The position numbers and the translations under genes are program-made. The notes under the pieces are model-generated. The model was not told where the DNA came from and made no database searches. It saw only the letters and a program-made list of their open reading frames with translations. A DNA stretch of 64,000 bases from Lolium rigidum (lineage: Eukaryota > Streptophyta > Magnoliopsida > Poales > Poaceae): NCBI RefSeq assembly GCF_022539505.1, contig NC_061514.1:215411837-215475836 (forward strand), given 5' to 3'. Numbering within the stretch: position 1 is the stretch's first letter; each line of letters starts with the position of its first letter. Positions 21,992-31,356 of this stretch are shown here, piece by piece.

Positions 21992-24900
21992 TCAAGCGTA
22001 AAAACGCCTTAGCTGCGCCACGTTCCAGGGATTTTGCTCCGGAACCCCTGTCTTCTTGTCCTTTATCCTGTACGCTCCTCCTTCGATTACTTCTGTGACG
22101 ATGTAAGGGCCAAGCCACGGCGACTCGAGTTTTTCATGGCTTTTTTGATTGAGTCGTAGAACTAAGTCTCCAACCTGAAAGGATCTTGGCCGCAAACGTC
22201 GACTGTGGTAGTTTTTCAAGTCTTGCTGGTACTTAGTGACCCGTGACAATACTTCGTCTCGAGCTTCGTCAAGTGCATCGACATCGTCTTCCAATGCTTT
22301 TCTGGAAGCTTCTTCATCGTATTCCGTGACTCTTGGAGAATCATGCTCTATTTCTATCGGCAGTACTGCCTCAGCTCCATGGACCAGAAAAAACGGAGTC
22401 TCCTGTGTCGCTGTATTTGGTGTTGTTCGGATACTCCACAACACACTAGGTAACTCCTCTGGCCAAGTATGTCGAGCTTTTTCCAATGGGCCTAACAAGC
22501 GCTTCTTAATACCGTTGCAGATGATACCATTGGCTTTCTCGACTTGACCGTTGGTCTGCGAGTGCGCAACTGACGCGAAGTGCAATTTGATGCCCACCTC
22601 CGCACAGTATGCCTTGAATTCCTTGGATGTGAAATTACCGCCATTGTCCGTGACGATGCTATGAGGTACTCCAAACCGAAAGACAATGCTTTTCACGAAC
22701 TTGATCGCAGATGCTCCATCTGGTGAATTTATCGGCTTTGCTTCTATCCACTTCGTGAATTTGTCGATCGCGACGAGCATGTACTCGTATCCTCCTGGCA
22801 AAGCTTTATGTAATTTTCCCACCATATCGAGACCCCATTGAGCAAAGGGCCAAGACAATGGTATTGGCATCAACTCTGCTGCCGGAGAATGAGGTCTTGC
22901 GGCAAATCTCTGGCACGCGTCGCAAGTTCGCACTATCTCCTTCGCATCCTCGATTGCTGTCAACCAATAAAATCCTGCTCTGAAAACCTTGGCCGCGATA
23001 GCTCGACTGCTTGCATGATGACCACATATTCCTTCGTGTACGTCCTTCAGAATCATCCTTCCTTCTTCGGGTGTGACACACCTTTGTAACACACCCGAAA
23101 TACTTCGCTTGTACAACTCCCCTTTGACAATAGTAAAGGCTTTAGATCGTCTAATAACTCGCCTTGCTTCAACTGGGTCGTTGGGTATTTCCTTCCTTAG
23201 GATGTATGATATGTACGCTTGCATCCATGGAATCTGCACCATCATTACTAGGTCTTGTTCCTCTTCTTCTTCTAGTGCTTCTTTTGGAGCCCCCGAGGGT
23301 TTCTCATCCTTCTCCTTCTTCTTTGGCTTCTTCGGCTTGGTAGATCTCTCTGCTATCTCCTCCCAGAACACGCCTGGTGGAATCGCGAGACACTGCGACC
23401 CAATGTTTGCAAGAACATCGGCTTCATCATTACTTAGCCTGCTGATGTGATGTACCTCGCATCCATCAAACAGCTTCTCCAGCTCGTTATACACTTCCTT
23501 GTATGCTATCATACTTTCATTGACTGCATCACATTGATTCATGACCTGCTGAGCCACCAATTGTGAGTCGCCAAAGATTTTTAGTCGGGTTGCACCACAA
23601 GCCTTCGCCATCTTCATCCCGTGTATGAGAGCTTCGTATTCTGCCTCATTATTAGACGCGTTTGGAAACGTCATCCGTAGGACGTACTTTAATTTGTCGC
23701 CTTCAGGTGATATTAGTATCACGCCTGCTCCAGCTCCCTCTAATCTCTTGGATCCGTCGAAGTTCATAGTCCAGGTTCTCGACAAATCTGGGGGTCCCAT
23801 ATTTTGTAACTCCATCCACTCTGCGATGAAGTCTGGTAGAATTTGCGACTTTATTGCTTTTCTTTTTTCGTACGTGATGTCCCGAGGAGAAAGTTCTATT
23901 CCCCAAAGGGAGACACGACCCGTAGCCTCTGGATTGTTTAGTATATTGGATAAAGGTGCCTCGTTAACCACTATTATCGGATGTGCCAAAAAATAGTGCC
24001 GCAATTTTCTTGCGGTTGTAAACACTCCATATGCTACCTTCTGGTATTGCGGATACCGCTGTTTTGAAGGCGATAAAACTTCACTGATGAAATATACCGG
24101 CCGTTGTACTCCATGGAGTTTTCCTTCCTCTTCTCTTTCGACGACAAGTGCCGTACTGACCACCTGAGGTGTGGCTGCAATGTACAACAGGAGGGGTTCA
24201 TTCTCTTTAGGCGCCACCAAGATTGGTGGTGTCGAAATTGTGCGCTTGAGATCCTCGAAAGCTCTATCTGCCTCTTCGTTCCACTGGAACTTCTCTCCTT
24301 GCTTGATCAAAGCGTAGAACGGTAACGCCTTTTCTCCCAGCCTGGCGACGAATCTGCTTAAAGCTGCGACTCTCCCAGTTAACTGCTGTATTTCTTTTAA
24401 CTTTGTTCGCTTCCTCATTGTGACGATAGCTTGAATTTTTTCTGGATTAGCCTCGATTCCTCTTGCTGAGACTAAGAACCCGAGAAGTTCTCCTGCAGGG
24501 ACGCCGAAAGAACACTTCGTCGGGTTCAGTTTGAGGCAAAACTTGTCAAGGTTGTCAAAAGTTTCTTTGAGATCCTCGATCAATGTTGTCCCCTTTTTTG
24601 ATGTTATGACGACATCGTCAATGTACACTTGCACGTTTTTCCCAATCTGTGTTGCCAAGCATTTCTGCATCATCCGCTGATATGTTGCTCCCGCGTTTTT
24701 CAGACCGAAAGGCATTGTTCTGTAGCAAAACACGCCATAAGGTGTTATAAATGATGTTTTTACTTCATCATCTTCTTTTAATCTTATCTGGTTGTAACCA
24801 AAATATGCGTCCAGGAAGGAAAGACGTTCACATCCTGCCGTGGAGTCGGTGATTTGATCGATCCTTGGGAGGGGAATGTGATCCTTTGGACAGTGTTTAT

Positions 24901-25150
24901 TGAGACACGTAAAGTCGACACACATGCGAAGGACTTTCGTGTTTTTCTTCGGGACCGTAACCGGGTTAGCTACCCACGTGGCCTCCGTATGTAGCTCTTT
25001 GATAAAACCAGCCTCTCCGAGTCGATCTATCTCCGACGAGCATGGCTTTGCGGTTTGGTTCCGAAAACGCCGCAAAGGTTGTTTGATTGGTATCGCTAAT
25101 GGATCCAAGTTTAGGTGGTGCTCGGCAAGTTCCCTGGGTACTCCTGGCAT
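21992..25150 (-). CDS. Element G Pol: RT, RNase H, second RNase H, integrase
   Basis: The frame gives 1,052 residues from the first Met. RT occupies about 1-280: LDAYFGYNQIRL (catalytic D114) and YIDDVVITSK (176-185). The gypsy RNase H follows to about 445. A second RNase H of archaeal type spans about 460-585 (WTMNFDGSKRLEGAGAGV, NNEAEYEALIHGMKMA, FGDSQLVAQQV), diagnostic of Tat elements. Integrase: zinc domain ending CDACQRFA, then DDE core with LDMVGKLHK and TDNGGNFTSKEF. The frame stays open upstream through EFLREHWKIFAWCPAD to an in-frame TAG at 25214-25216 that separates it from gag-pro. Confidence 0.92.
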   Translation of the reverse strand: MPGVPRELAEHHLNLDPLAIPIKQPLRRFRNQTAKPCSSEIDRLGEAGFIKELHTEATWVANPVTVPKKNTKVLRMCVDFTCLNKHCPKDHIPLPRIDQITDSTAGCERLSFLDAYFGYNQIRLKEDDEVKTSFITPYGVFCYRTMPFGLKNAGATYQRMMQKCLATQIGKNVQVYIDDVVITSKKGTTLIEDLKETFDNLDKFCLKLNPTKCSFGVPAGELLGFLVSARGIEANPEKIQAIVTMRKRTKLKEIQQLTGRVAALSRFVARLGEKALPFYALIKQGEKFQWNEEADRAFEDLKRTISTPPILVAPKENEPLLLYIAATPQVVSTALVVEREEEGKLHGVQRPVYFISEVLSPSKQRYPQYQKVAYGVFTTARKLRHYFLAHPIIVVNEAPLSNILNNPEATGRVSLWGIELSPRDITYEKRKAIKSQILPDFIAEWMELQNMGPPDLSRTWTMNFDGSKRLEGAGAGVILISPEGDKLKYVLRMTFPNASNNEAEYEALIHGMKMAKACGATRLKIFGDSQLVAQQVMNQCDAVNESMIAYKEVYNELEKLFDGCEVHHISRLSNDEADVLANIGSQCLAIPPGVFWEEIAERSTKPKKPKKKEKDEKPSGAPKEALEEEEEQDLVMMVQIPWMQAYISYILRKEIPNDPVEARRVIRRSKAFTIVKGELYKRSISGVLQRCVTPEEGRMILKDVHEGICGHHASSRAIAAKVFRAGFYWLTAIEDAKEIVRTCDACQRFAARPHSPAAELMPIPLSWPFAQWGLDMVGKLHKALPGGYEYMLVAIDKFTKWIEAKPINSPDGASAIKFVKSIVFRFGVPHSIVTDNGGNFTSKEFKAYCAEVGIKLHFASVAHSQTNGQVEKANGIICNGIKKRLLGPLEKARHTWPEELPSVLWSIRTTPNTATQETPFFLVHGAEAVLPIEIEHDSPRVTEYDEEASRKALEDDVDALDEARDEVLSRVTKYQQDLKNYHSRRLRPRSFQVGDLVLRLNQKSHEKLESPWLGPYIVTEVIEGGAYRIKDKKTGVPEQNPWNVAQLRRFYA

Positions 25151-25213
25151 GTCAGCTGGACACCATGCGAAGATTTTCCAGTGCTCACGGAGGAACTCGA
25201 CGAGCGCGCTTTC

Positions 25214-27181
25214 CTATGCGAGGTCCATGTCTGTTGCAATGGATGTCGTTTTCTTTGGATCTGTCGGATGAATCTGCACCTCCTTGGAATCTTTCGTAGT
25301 GTTAAAGGTTGGCTCCCTGAGAGGCCTTCCTACATCTGGCAACACATCATAATCAGTTGTGAGCCTTGACGCCATATATTCTGCTTGCATTCCGAAAGTT
25401 TCTGACAGTCGATGAAAATCCTTGTCGCATTTATCGGCTAATGCAAAACTTCCTTTGACTGTAATTGGTCCTTTAGGTCCAGGCATCCTCCACAACAGGT
25501 ACGTGTAGTGTGGTACCGCCATAAACCTGGCATATGCTGGTCGTCCCAACAAAGCGTGATATTGCGACGGGAAATCGACGACTTCAAACTCCAGCCTTTC
25601 GATCCTGTAGTTTTCTCGGGTCCCAAACAGAACGTCGAGATTGATTCTCCCCAACGGATAACTTGGCTTCTCTGGCGTGATTCCATGGAAACGTGTGTCC
25701 GTTGGTTTTAGATTTGCCAGAGATATGTTCATCTTCCTTAGTGTATCTGCATACATAAGGTTTAGACTGCTGCCTCCATCTATGAATACTCGAGATACGT
25801 CGAATCCTGCTATCACTGCTGGTAAGATAAGTGCTAACTGCCCTGGTCGAGGAACTTGCTGCGGGTGATCCGCAATTGTGAAGCCAATGTCCTGCCCTGA
25901 CCAATTTAGGTACTCGATCGTTGGTGGAGGCATCTTTTCTGCCATAAACACTTGTCGCGAGATTACTTTCTGAGCTTTATTGGACGGCCTACCCTTCTGA
26001 ATCATCGAGACCGCACTGTTGGAGTTGGGGTCAATGTACGGAGGTGGTTGTGGTGCTGCCGCTATTCTGAGCTGGTGTCGATTTTCGTCCGTAATTGCGG
26101 GACGAGGTGGTAAGTGGATCTCACTCCTGGGCCCTTGAGGATTTCTATTTTCTGCTTGAGCATTGGTTTGCCCCGCGAACCTTAACATTGCTTGAAAATT
26201 TTGACAGTCCTTCTGCAAATGTCCTGACTGTCTCTTTCCATTGTTGTCGAGATAAAAATGCATCTGACACGGCCCATTCATCATGTCCTCGGGGGACACG
26301 AAAGGTCTCTGGAACCTTGGCCCACTATTTTGCATGTTATTTCGAGAATCATCTCTATTGTCGCCTCGCTGCTCGTTACTCCTTTGATATTCATCTCTAT
26401 TGTTTCCTCCAGCGCTTGCCCTAAACCCAGCCGATATTTGACCAGGAGCATCGTAATTCGAGAACTGTCGCGAGAATCGTCGCCTATTTTGGAAATTTCG
26501 ACTACGGTCCTCCTCCGGTGACCCGTGTCGCTTATTGTGAACAACATCTTCTCCATCTGCCCATCTGTTTGCTATATCCATCAATGCTGACACTGTCCTT
26601 GGGTTAGTTCTCCCCAAGTCTTCAACGAAATCTCCTCGTCGAATTCCTGCTACGAACGCATCTATTGCCCTCTCGTCAGATATGTTCTCTGCCGAGTTTT
26701 TGATAATGTTCCACCTCTGGATGTACTTCCTCATTGACTCGTCATGCTTTTGTCGACATGATCTCAACTCTTCTAGCGATGCAGGTTTTTTGCAGGTGGA
26801 TCGGAAATTCTTGACGAACACATCCTCAAAACTGTCCCAGCTGTCGATGGAACCTGCGGGAAGCTTCTTTATACAAGATCTTGCGGGTCCACTCAGATGT
26901 ACTTGGATGCTCTGCATGGCTGTTGCTCTGGTTCCTCCTATCAGCTTCACCGTTTCGAGATAATCAACTAGCCAATCCTCTGGATCTTGCAGACCGTCGA
27001 ATTTTTTGAAGTTATCGGGTAGTTTAAACCCTGAAGGAACTCGAGTTTTCCGGACCCTCCTTGTAAAGCACGGCAGTCCACACATATCCTCTTCATCTAT
27101 CTCTCGGGGAGTGCCGATGTTCCCTTCTATTTTGTCGTGCTCTGTCCACCCGTGCTTGTGCTGCCGTGTCTCGTGCTCCAC
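25214..27181 (-). CDS. Element G Gag (main part) and protease
   Basis: 655 residues. The capsid domain lies at about 55-215 (PEDWLVDYLETVKLIGG, then SWDSFEDVFVKNF). A basic Asn/Arg-rich linker follows, with a zinc-knuckle-like CQMHFYLDNN...GHLQKDC near 310-330. The protease is near 475-560: FIDGGSSLNLMY holds the active-site D, HALLGRPAYARF the flap-side motif. It ends at TAG 25214-25216, in the same frame as pol, so gag-pro and pol are one frame broken by a single stop. The N-terminal part of Gag is in other frames upstream. Confidence 0.88.
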   Translation of the reverse strand: MEHETRQHKHGWTEHDKIEGNIGTPREIDEEDMCGLPCFTRRVRKTRVPSGFKLPDNFKKFDGLQDPEDWLVDYLETVKLIGGTRATAMQSIQVHLSGPARSCIKKLPAGSIDSWDSFEDVFVKNFRSTCKKPASLEELRSCRQKHDESMRKYIQRWNIIKNSAENISDERAIDAFVAGIRRGDFVEDLGRTNPRTVSALMDIANRWADGEDVVHNKRHGSPEEDRSRNFQNRRRFSRQFSNYDAPGQISAGFRASAGGNNRDEYQRSNEQRGDNRDDSRNNMQNSGPRFQRPFVSPEDMMNGPCQMHFYLDNNGKRQSGHLQKDCQNFQAMLRFAGQTNAQAENRNPQGPRSEIHLPPRPAITDENRHQLRIAAAPQPPPYIDPNSNSAVSMIQKGRPSNKAQKVISRQVFMAEKMPPPTIEYLNWSGQDIGFTIADHPQQVPRPGQLALILPAVIAGFDVSRVFIDGGSSLNLMYADTLRKMNISLANLKPTDTRFHGITPEKPSYPLGRINLDVLFGTRENYRIERLEFEVVDFPSQYHALLGRPAYARFMAVPHYTYLLWRMPGPKGPITVKGSFALADKCDKDFHRLSETFGMQAEYMASRLTTDYDVLPDVGRPLREPTFNTTKDSKEVQIHPTDPKKTTSIATDMDLA

Positions 27182-28291
27182 TTGTTCTCTCGGGACCCGG
27201 TGCCGCCGCAGCAGGTCGTGGACTATTTTGCCTTGCTGATCCTTCGGGAGGCGGAGTTACGAACGCCGTCTCCATGGCTCCGACTCCTGCCATGGCCATA
27301 TTGTACAATGCTTCTCTTGGATCTCCGGGAGGTGGCTTGGATGCGAGGATAAAGGCTTCTGTCGCCATATACCCAGCTTCCGGTGTTTTGGGAATAATAT
27401 TCCCCCTCGTGTCGATTGACATAAAAGACATGTCGATGTTTTGAACTAAGTTTTCTCTCTCTGCTTCAGGTATATTTTGCAGCCGATCGATCTTGCTCTC
27501 CTTCGAGCTTCTCTATGACTATCTCCCGAAGTTCCTGAATGTCGGCTTAGCTCTGCCCTTTGCCTGCTCGATGCGGAGGCTGTTTCCTGCCTCCTGTCCA
27601 ACTTGATTTTCCGCTTCTCGAGCTCCCTCCTGATACGTGCAAGCTTATATTGATACGCTTGTGACTCCTCAGGTGTAGCCGTAATGGTCATTGGTTCTGT
27701 ACCATCAATAGCTCTTGCGACTCGATCCCATACTGCCTGCGGAAATCGCACCATCTCTTGTGTTCCTGGTCCGATATATTTTGTTCCCAAACCTCGCGCG
27801 AGATCTGCGGGATCGACATACGGATTTCCCGCATTGTCGAAAGCCTCTAACGTCGCCGGTTCTGGCCGGCTTGGTTCTCCAATTGCGTAGATCTGATGAT
27901 ATTTTGGATTCTGAACCTTGTCGGGTTTGGTGACACCATCATAGAGATTGGTGAAGACCTTTCCAACAGTGATGGATCTGTCGATGAAGTTGAAGCTGTC
28001 GATGTCGCTCGAGTCATCGCTTATATAGGAGTCCGCAGATGACTCGAAAGACATGTCGCTGAAGATCTTGGCGAGTCTTTCACTTGCCCTGGAGCTGATG
28101 AAGCGTGGCGATGAAGTTTTCTCGTCGCCTAAATCGATTGATGATGCTGAACTTGAAAAATCGGGATCGACCGCTGATAATCCCGACGATATCGGAATTT
28201 CGAGACGATACGCTCCTTCTTTCTCGACGCGGAAGTGGAACTTTCCAAACGTCATCTCCATGGGCTCCTCCAGATACGCATATGCATCCAA
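27182..28291 (-). pseudogene. Element G Gag N-terminal part, frameshifted
   Basis: The frame from 28291 gives MDAYAYLEEPMEM and continues through an acidic Ser-rich region to a charged helix (RRELEKRKIKLDRRQE near 27600); its stop is at 27446. A second frame (27431-27093) continues with DTRGNIIPKTPEAGY and then gives way to the 27181 frame. At least two frame changes lie between about 27520 and 27150. From 27578 leftwards this region is not covered by the second block; from 27578 rightwards it is repeated at 41998-42713. Confidence 0.75.
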
Positions 28292-28425
28292 ACGGGAGGG
28301 CGAGTGAGGAACGAAATCAACTAGACCAGTTTCGATCCGTTTACCTCTCGTCCATTCCGTTGCTTCCAGCTTGATGAAGTCGACGATCTTGAACGTGCCA
28401 TCGAGATCAGCTCCTTGACACCTCT

Positions 28426-28447
28426 AATCCCTACGTACGGCGCCAAT
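28426..28447 (-). other. Element G primer-binding site
   Basis: On the - strand the LTR end ...CTTGTCA is followed by ATTGGCGCCGTACGTAGGG. TGGCGCC is typical of the 3' end complement of several plant tRNAs; the following bases do not let me name the tRNA. The second block reads TGGCGCCATACGGCCAGGG here. Confidence 0.6.
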
Positions 28448-28834
28448 TGACAAGGGATTAACTTATCAATGCCTACAGATTGTAGACTAGGGTTTTAGTC
28501 GGAAGTAGAGGGCAAGTAGATCTCGAAGGTTTCAGCCGAAAAGTACTCGACGGTGTAAAAACTAGGGTTGCATGGCACAATGAATCGATGCTCTCTTTGT
28601 CCCTCGACTCCCCCTTATATAGGAGGTGGAGTCGAGGGATTCATAATACACAAGTTACAGAGTCCGGGAGGGTTTATAACCCGTCCCGCAAGATTACAAG
28701 TAATACTTTCTAATACAACTCTAGCTTTCCTTAATAGCAACTTGGGCTTCCGAATCTTCTTATTCTTCGAGTCATGGGCTTTCAGTAAACCCCGGGTACT
28801 ATCTTCGGCAGGCCCATTGGGGATGCCTATGTCA
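28448..28834 (-). repeat. Element G 5' LTR
   Basis: 387 bp, TGACAAGGG...CTATGTCA on the + strand, followed by the GCGAG duplication (28835-28839). It differs from the 3' LTR at six sites. The inverted repeat with TATA box is at 28600-28639. Confidence 0.93.
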
Positions 28835-28839
28835 GCGAG

Positions 28840-29016
28840 AAGGCATACTAACTTGGTCTAACCTTGTAATATAATCGTGCTAACCTCGAGGATATATTCT
28901 TGAAACCACCTTCTAGCACACCGTCTAACAAGCTGAGAGAACAATAGCGTCAAAGCCAAGCTACATCACATGGTTCATCTGGTCCTCATCAATGTGAAGC
29001 TCATGAAGACACCTGA
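28840..29016 (+). other. Element C internal domain, second part
   Basis: 177 bases of C between G and solo LTR D, without coding potential. It ends in CCTGA, the left target duplication of D (29012-29016). Confidence 0.75.
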
Positions 29017-29469
29017 TGTGGGGACCCCGGACTAGCTGTCCGAAATTCCCTGTTATGTATACAGTTCACGATCCCATGATCAGTGCGCCGTGAACACATA
29101 ACCGAACTGATATCAAATTACACCATCCATTACAAAGCGGAATAAGAAAATTACAACATGGTCACACGACCAATACTTACATAATAGCCTCGAAGGGCCT
29201 AACTAAAACATCGAGTAGCATCATCAATTCAGCATCGCGAAGCACCCAAGTCATCTGCCATAACCCTACAGGCAACTGAATGGGAAGACGTTCCTAGCTC
29301 GCATAGACGTCGCCAACACCTTCTTCATCCGTCGTGTTCCTCCAAGTCTGGCCAAGTAAATAGCCAGGGACAAAGCCGTGAGTATATTTGGAATTGTACT
29401 CGCAAACCATCAAGAAGGTACTTTGCAAGAGTGCAAGATAACAAATGCTAATCTAAGATGACAAGAGGG

Positions 29470-29890
29470 AAGAGCTAATTTCTCCAGTGGAAATAGCATG
29501 AAGAAGAGAAGTAATTTCTCTTGGGGATATAGCATGTGAAAGAGAAATAGTCTCTCTTGTGGATATAGCATCCCGACATCTCAAGTGATGGGGACACTAT
29601 GGTGGTCCTATGACATCTCTATATCTTTATTGAAGAAAATACTTCAAAAGATAGACTACGACATCCCTATATCTTTAAAGAAGAGGTAGCGTTCCGGCAT
29701 CTCAATTGATGCGGGCGCTATGGAAGTCCTAGGACATATCTAGACCTTTATTGAGGATGAGGTAGCATACGTCCATCTCAAGTTGACGGGAATGCTAGAG
29801 AATTACTGTGACATACCTATATCTTTATTGAAGAAGATACTTCAAAAGATACCTATGACATCTCTATATCTTTGTTAAAGAAGAGTTCCT
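29470..29890 (-). repeat. Degenerate short repeats near D's 3' end
   Basis: Repeated GAGAAGTAATTTCTCTTG-type units (29470-29580) match those of C at 14045-14165. From 29600 the unit GACATCTCTATATCTTTATTGAAGAA recurs about five times with variation. Confidence 0.6.
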
Positions 29891-30069
29891 CTACATGAAA
29901 TACTAGGAAAAAGTTCCCCACTTGGTCTTATTTTTCCACGACCATCTCCATATGGTCGACACACGCCCTTTTTTTCCGTACCCTTCCTGGTACATCCAAC
30001 ACAACACTCTCTTTGCAAAGCATTTATCAAAACAAAACACAAGCCCCAGTAAAGGTAGACCTTTGCAAC

Positions 30070-30135
30070 CCGTCCATGACCGCGGACGCGGCTATTCGAA
30101 TAGATTTGACTCTGCAGAGTTTGCACACTTTCCCC
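30070..30135 (-). repeat. Conserved palindrome block in D
   Basis: CTATTCGAATAG is at 30092-30103 with CTCTGCAGAG next to it and the GTCCGCGGTCATGGAC hairpin on the other side; compare C at 13724-13797 and E at 59835-59912. Confidence 0.75.
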
Positions 30136-31229
30136 ACAACTATCCGGATACTTATTGTGTGGGCATCATCCCTGCATAACAACATATGCCACGACGGATA
30201 CCCGGACATAACCTTTCGCCCATCTCCACCGACACGAGTCCTTCCTCGCGGGCTTACCCCTTCCCGGCACCCCGGCAACGATACCTCCTTTTGAGCGTAT
30301 CTCCGGCGCCATGACGAAGACCCTCGCAATCGTACCGGCTATCGCTAAGACAGTGTATTGCCTCCTCCGGAGCGCAACCCGGCGTCGGAGGTCGTCATGA
30401 CCCTCCCTAGAAAGTTGTGAAGGGTGCTCCTGCCAGCTTCAACAAACTACGGGCTAAGCCCCGTCCCACACCAGGGTAGAGTGGTTGCGCGATAAAAGTT
30501 GGGCTGGTGTACACTTATACGCAGTGCTCCTTTTTAAAAAACACATTTCACCCACACTTCCTTTGCTTGTCCACAACCAACCATATTTCCTCCGAACAAC
30601 CTTGTTCCAAACATTGCCTTTCCAAAACATACACTTGAGTAGAGTTAACTTACCCAAGGTTTTCACAAAACATTTACAACAAGGTAAGCCTTGAGGGGTT
30701 CCCAACCTATAGTTTCATGAATGGAACTAAAACATCACCATGGCCGAGATGAAGGTCATCACGCCCATGAGAGGATGTGCAAGTGGCATAAAGAGGATCA
30801 TACTTGCTTAAGGTAAGCATGTATAAAGACAACGTAAGAGGAATCATACTTTCAGATTTGTAGTGCTTCCTTACCAATCCAATTGAAAGGGTGTGGAATT
30901 TAACCAACACCACTGTAGCTAAGAGAATTTGGTATATTCATCTCATTATGAGAATACACCAAGAATCATGACATTACTACCACTGTACTATCTAGGGGTG
31001 TGGTGGGAATATTGTCACGGGATGAACCATGCTCAAGCTAAGCATAGAGGACAATCAAGTTGGATATCATGGCCATAATACCATGCACCCAACAAATACA
31101 AGACCATACAAAGATAACCACAAGGAGTAGCATGCTTGCCACCAAGCATAGATGACAACAACATAGAGCTTGACGCACATAGACTCAAGATGCAAGGAGT
31201 GACATCAAAGAGACATCATATCAGAGATC

Positions 31230-31356
31230 AATAGATGGCTTGCCTTGGCTTATTTGTCCCTGTACATCTTCAACTCCATCAATATAAGAATTCCAACAAT
31301 ATAATTAATCTTCTCATCCGATTCCACTTCTTCTTCTTCTCCGGAATTGTTCGCAT
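31230..31356 (-). other. Acidic exon-like segment in D
   Basis: After a GGCGATAG acceptor-like site the - strand reads ANNSGEEEEEVESDEK in one frame and, after a one-base change of frame, DGVEDVQGQISQGKPS, parallel to the acidic ORF of C. The split frame means it is not intact here. Confidence 0.35.

Larger units (their letters stand above)
15769..28834 (-). mobile_element. Element G: Tat-lineage Ty3/gypsy retrotransposon (13,066 bp)
   Basis: Two 387-bp LTRs differ at 6 positions (98.4% identical) and are bounded by a perfect GCGAG duplication. Gag, protease, RT, RNase H, a second RNase H and integrase lie on the - strand; an intron-containing antisense gene lies on the + strand near the 3' end. 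A second RNase H and an antisense gene with the Transposase_28-type (putative gypsy type) domain are features of the plant Tat clade. Gag has frame breaks and one stop separates gag-pro from pol, so this copy is probably not autonomous as written. Its gag half is repeated at 41998-43261. Confidence 0.92.
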
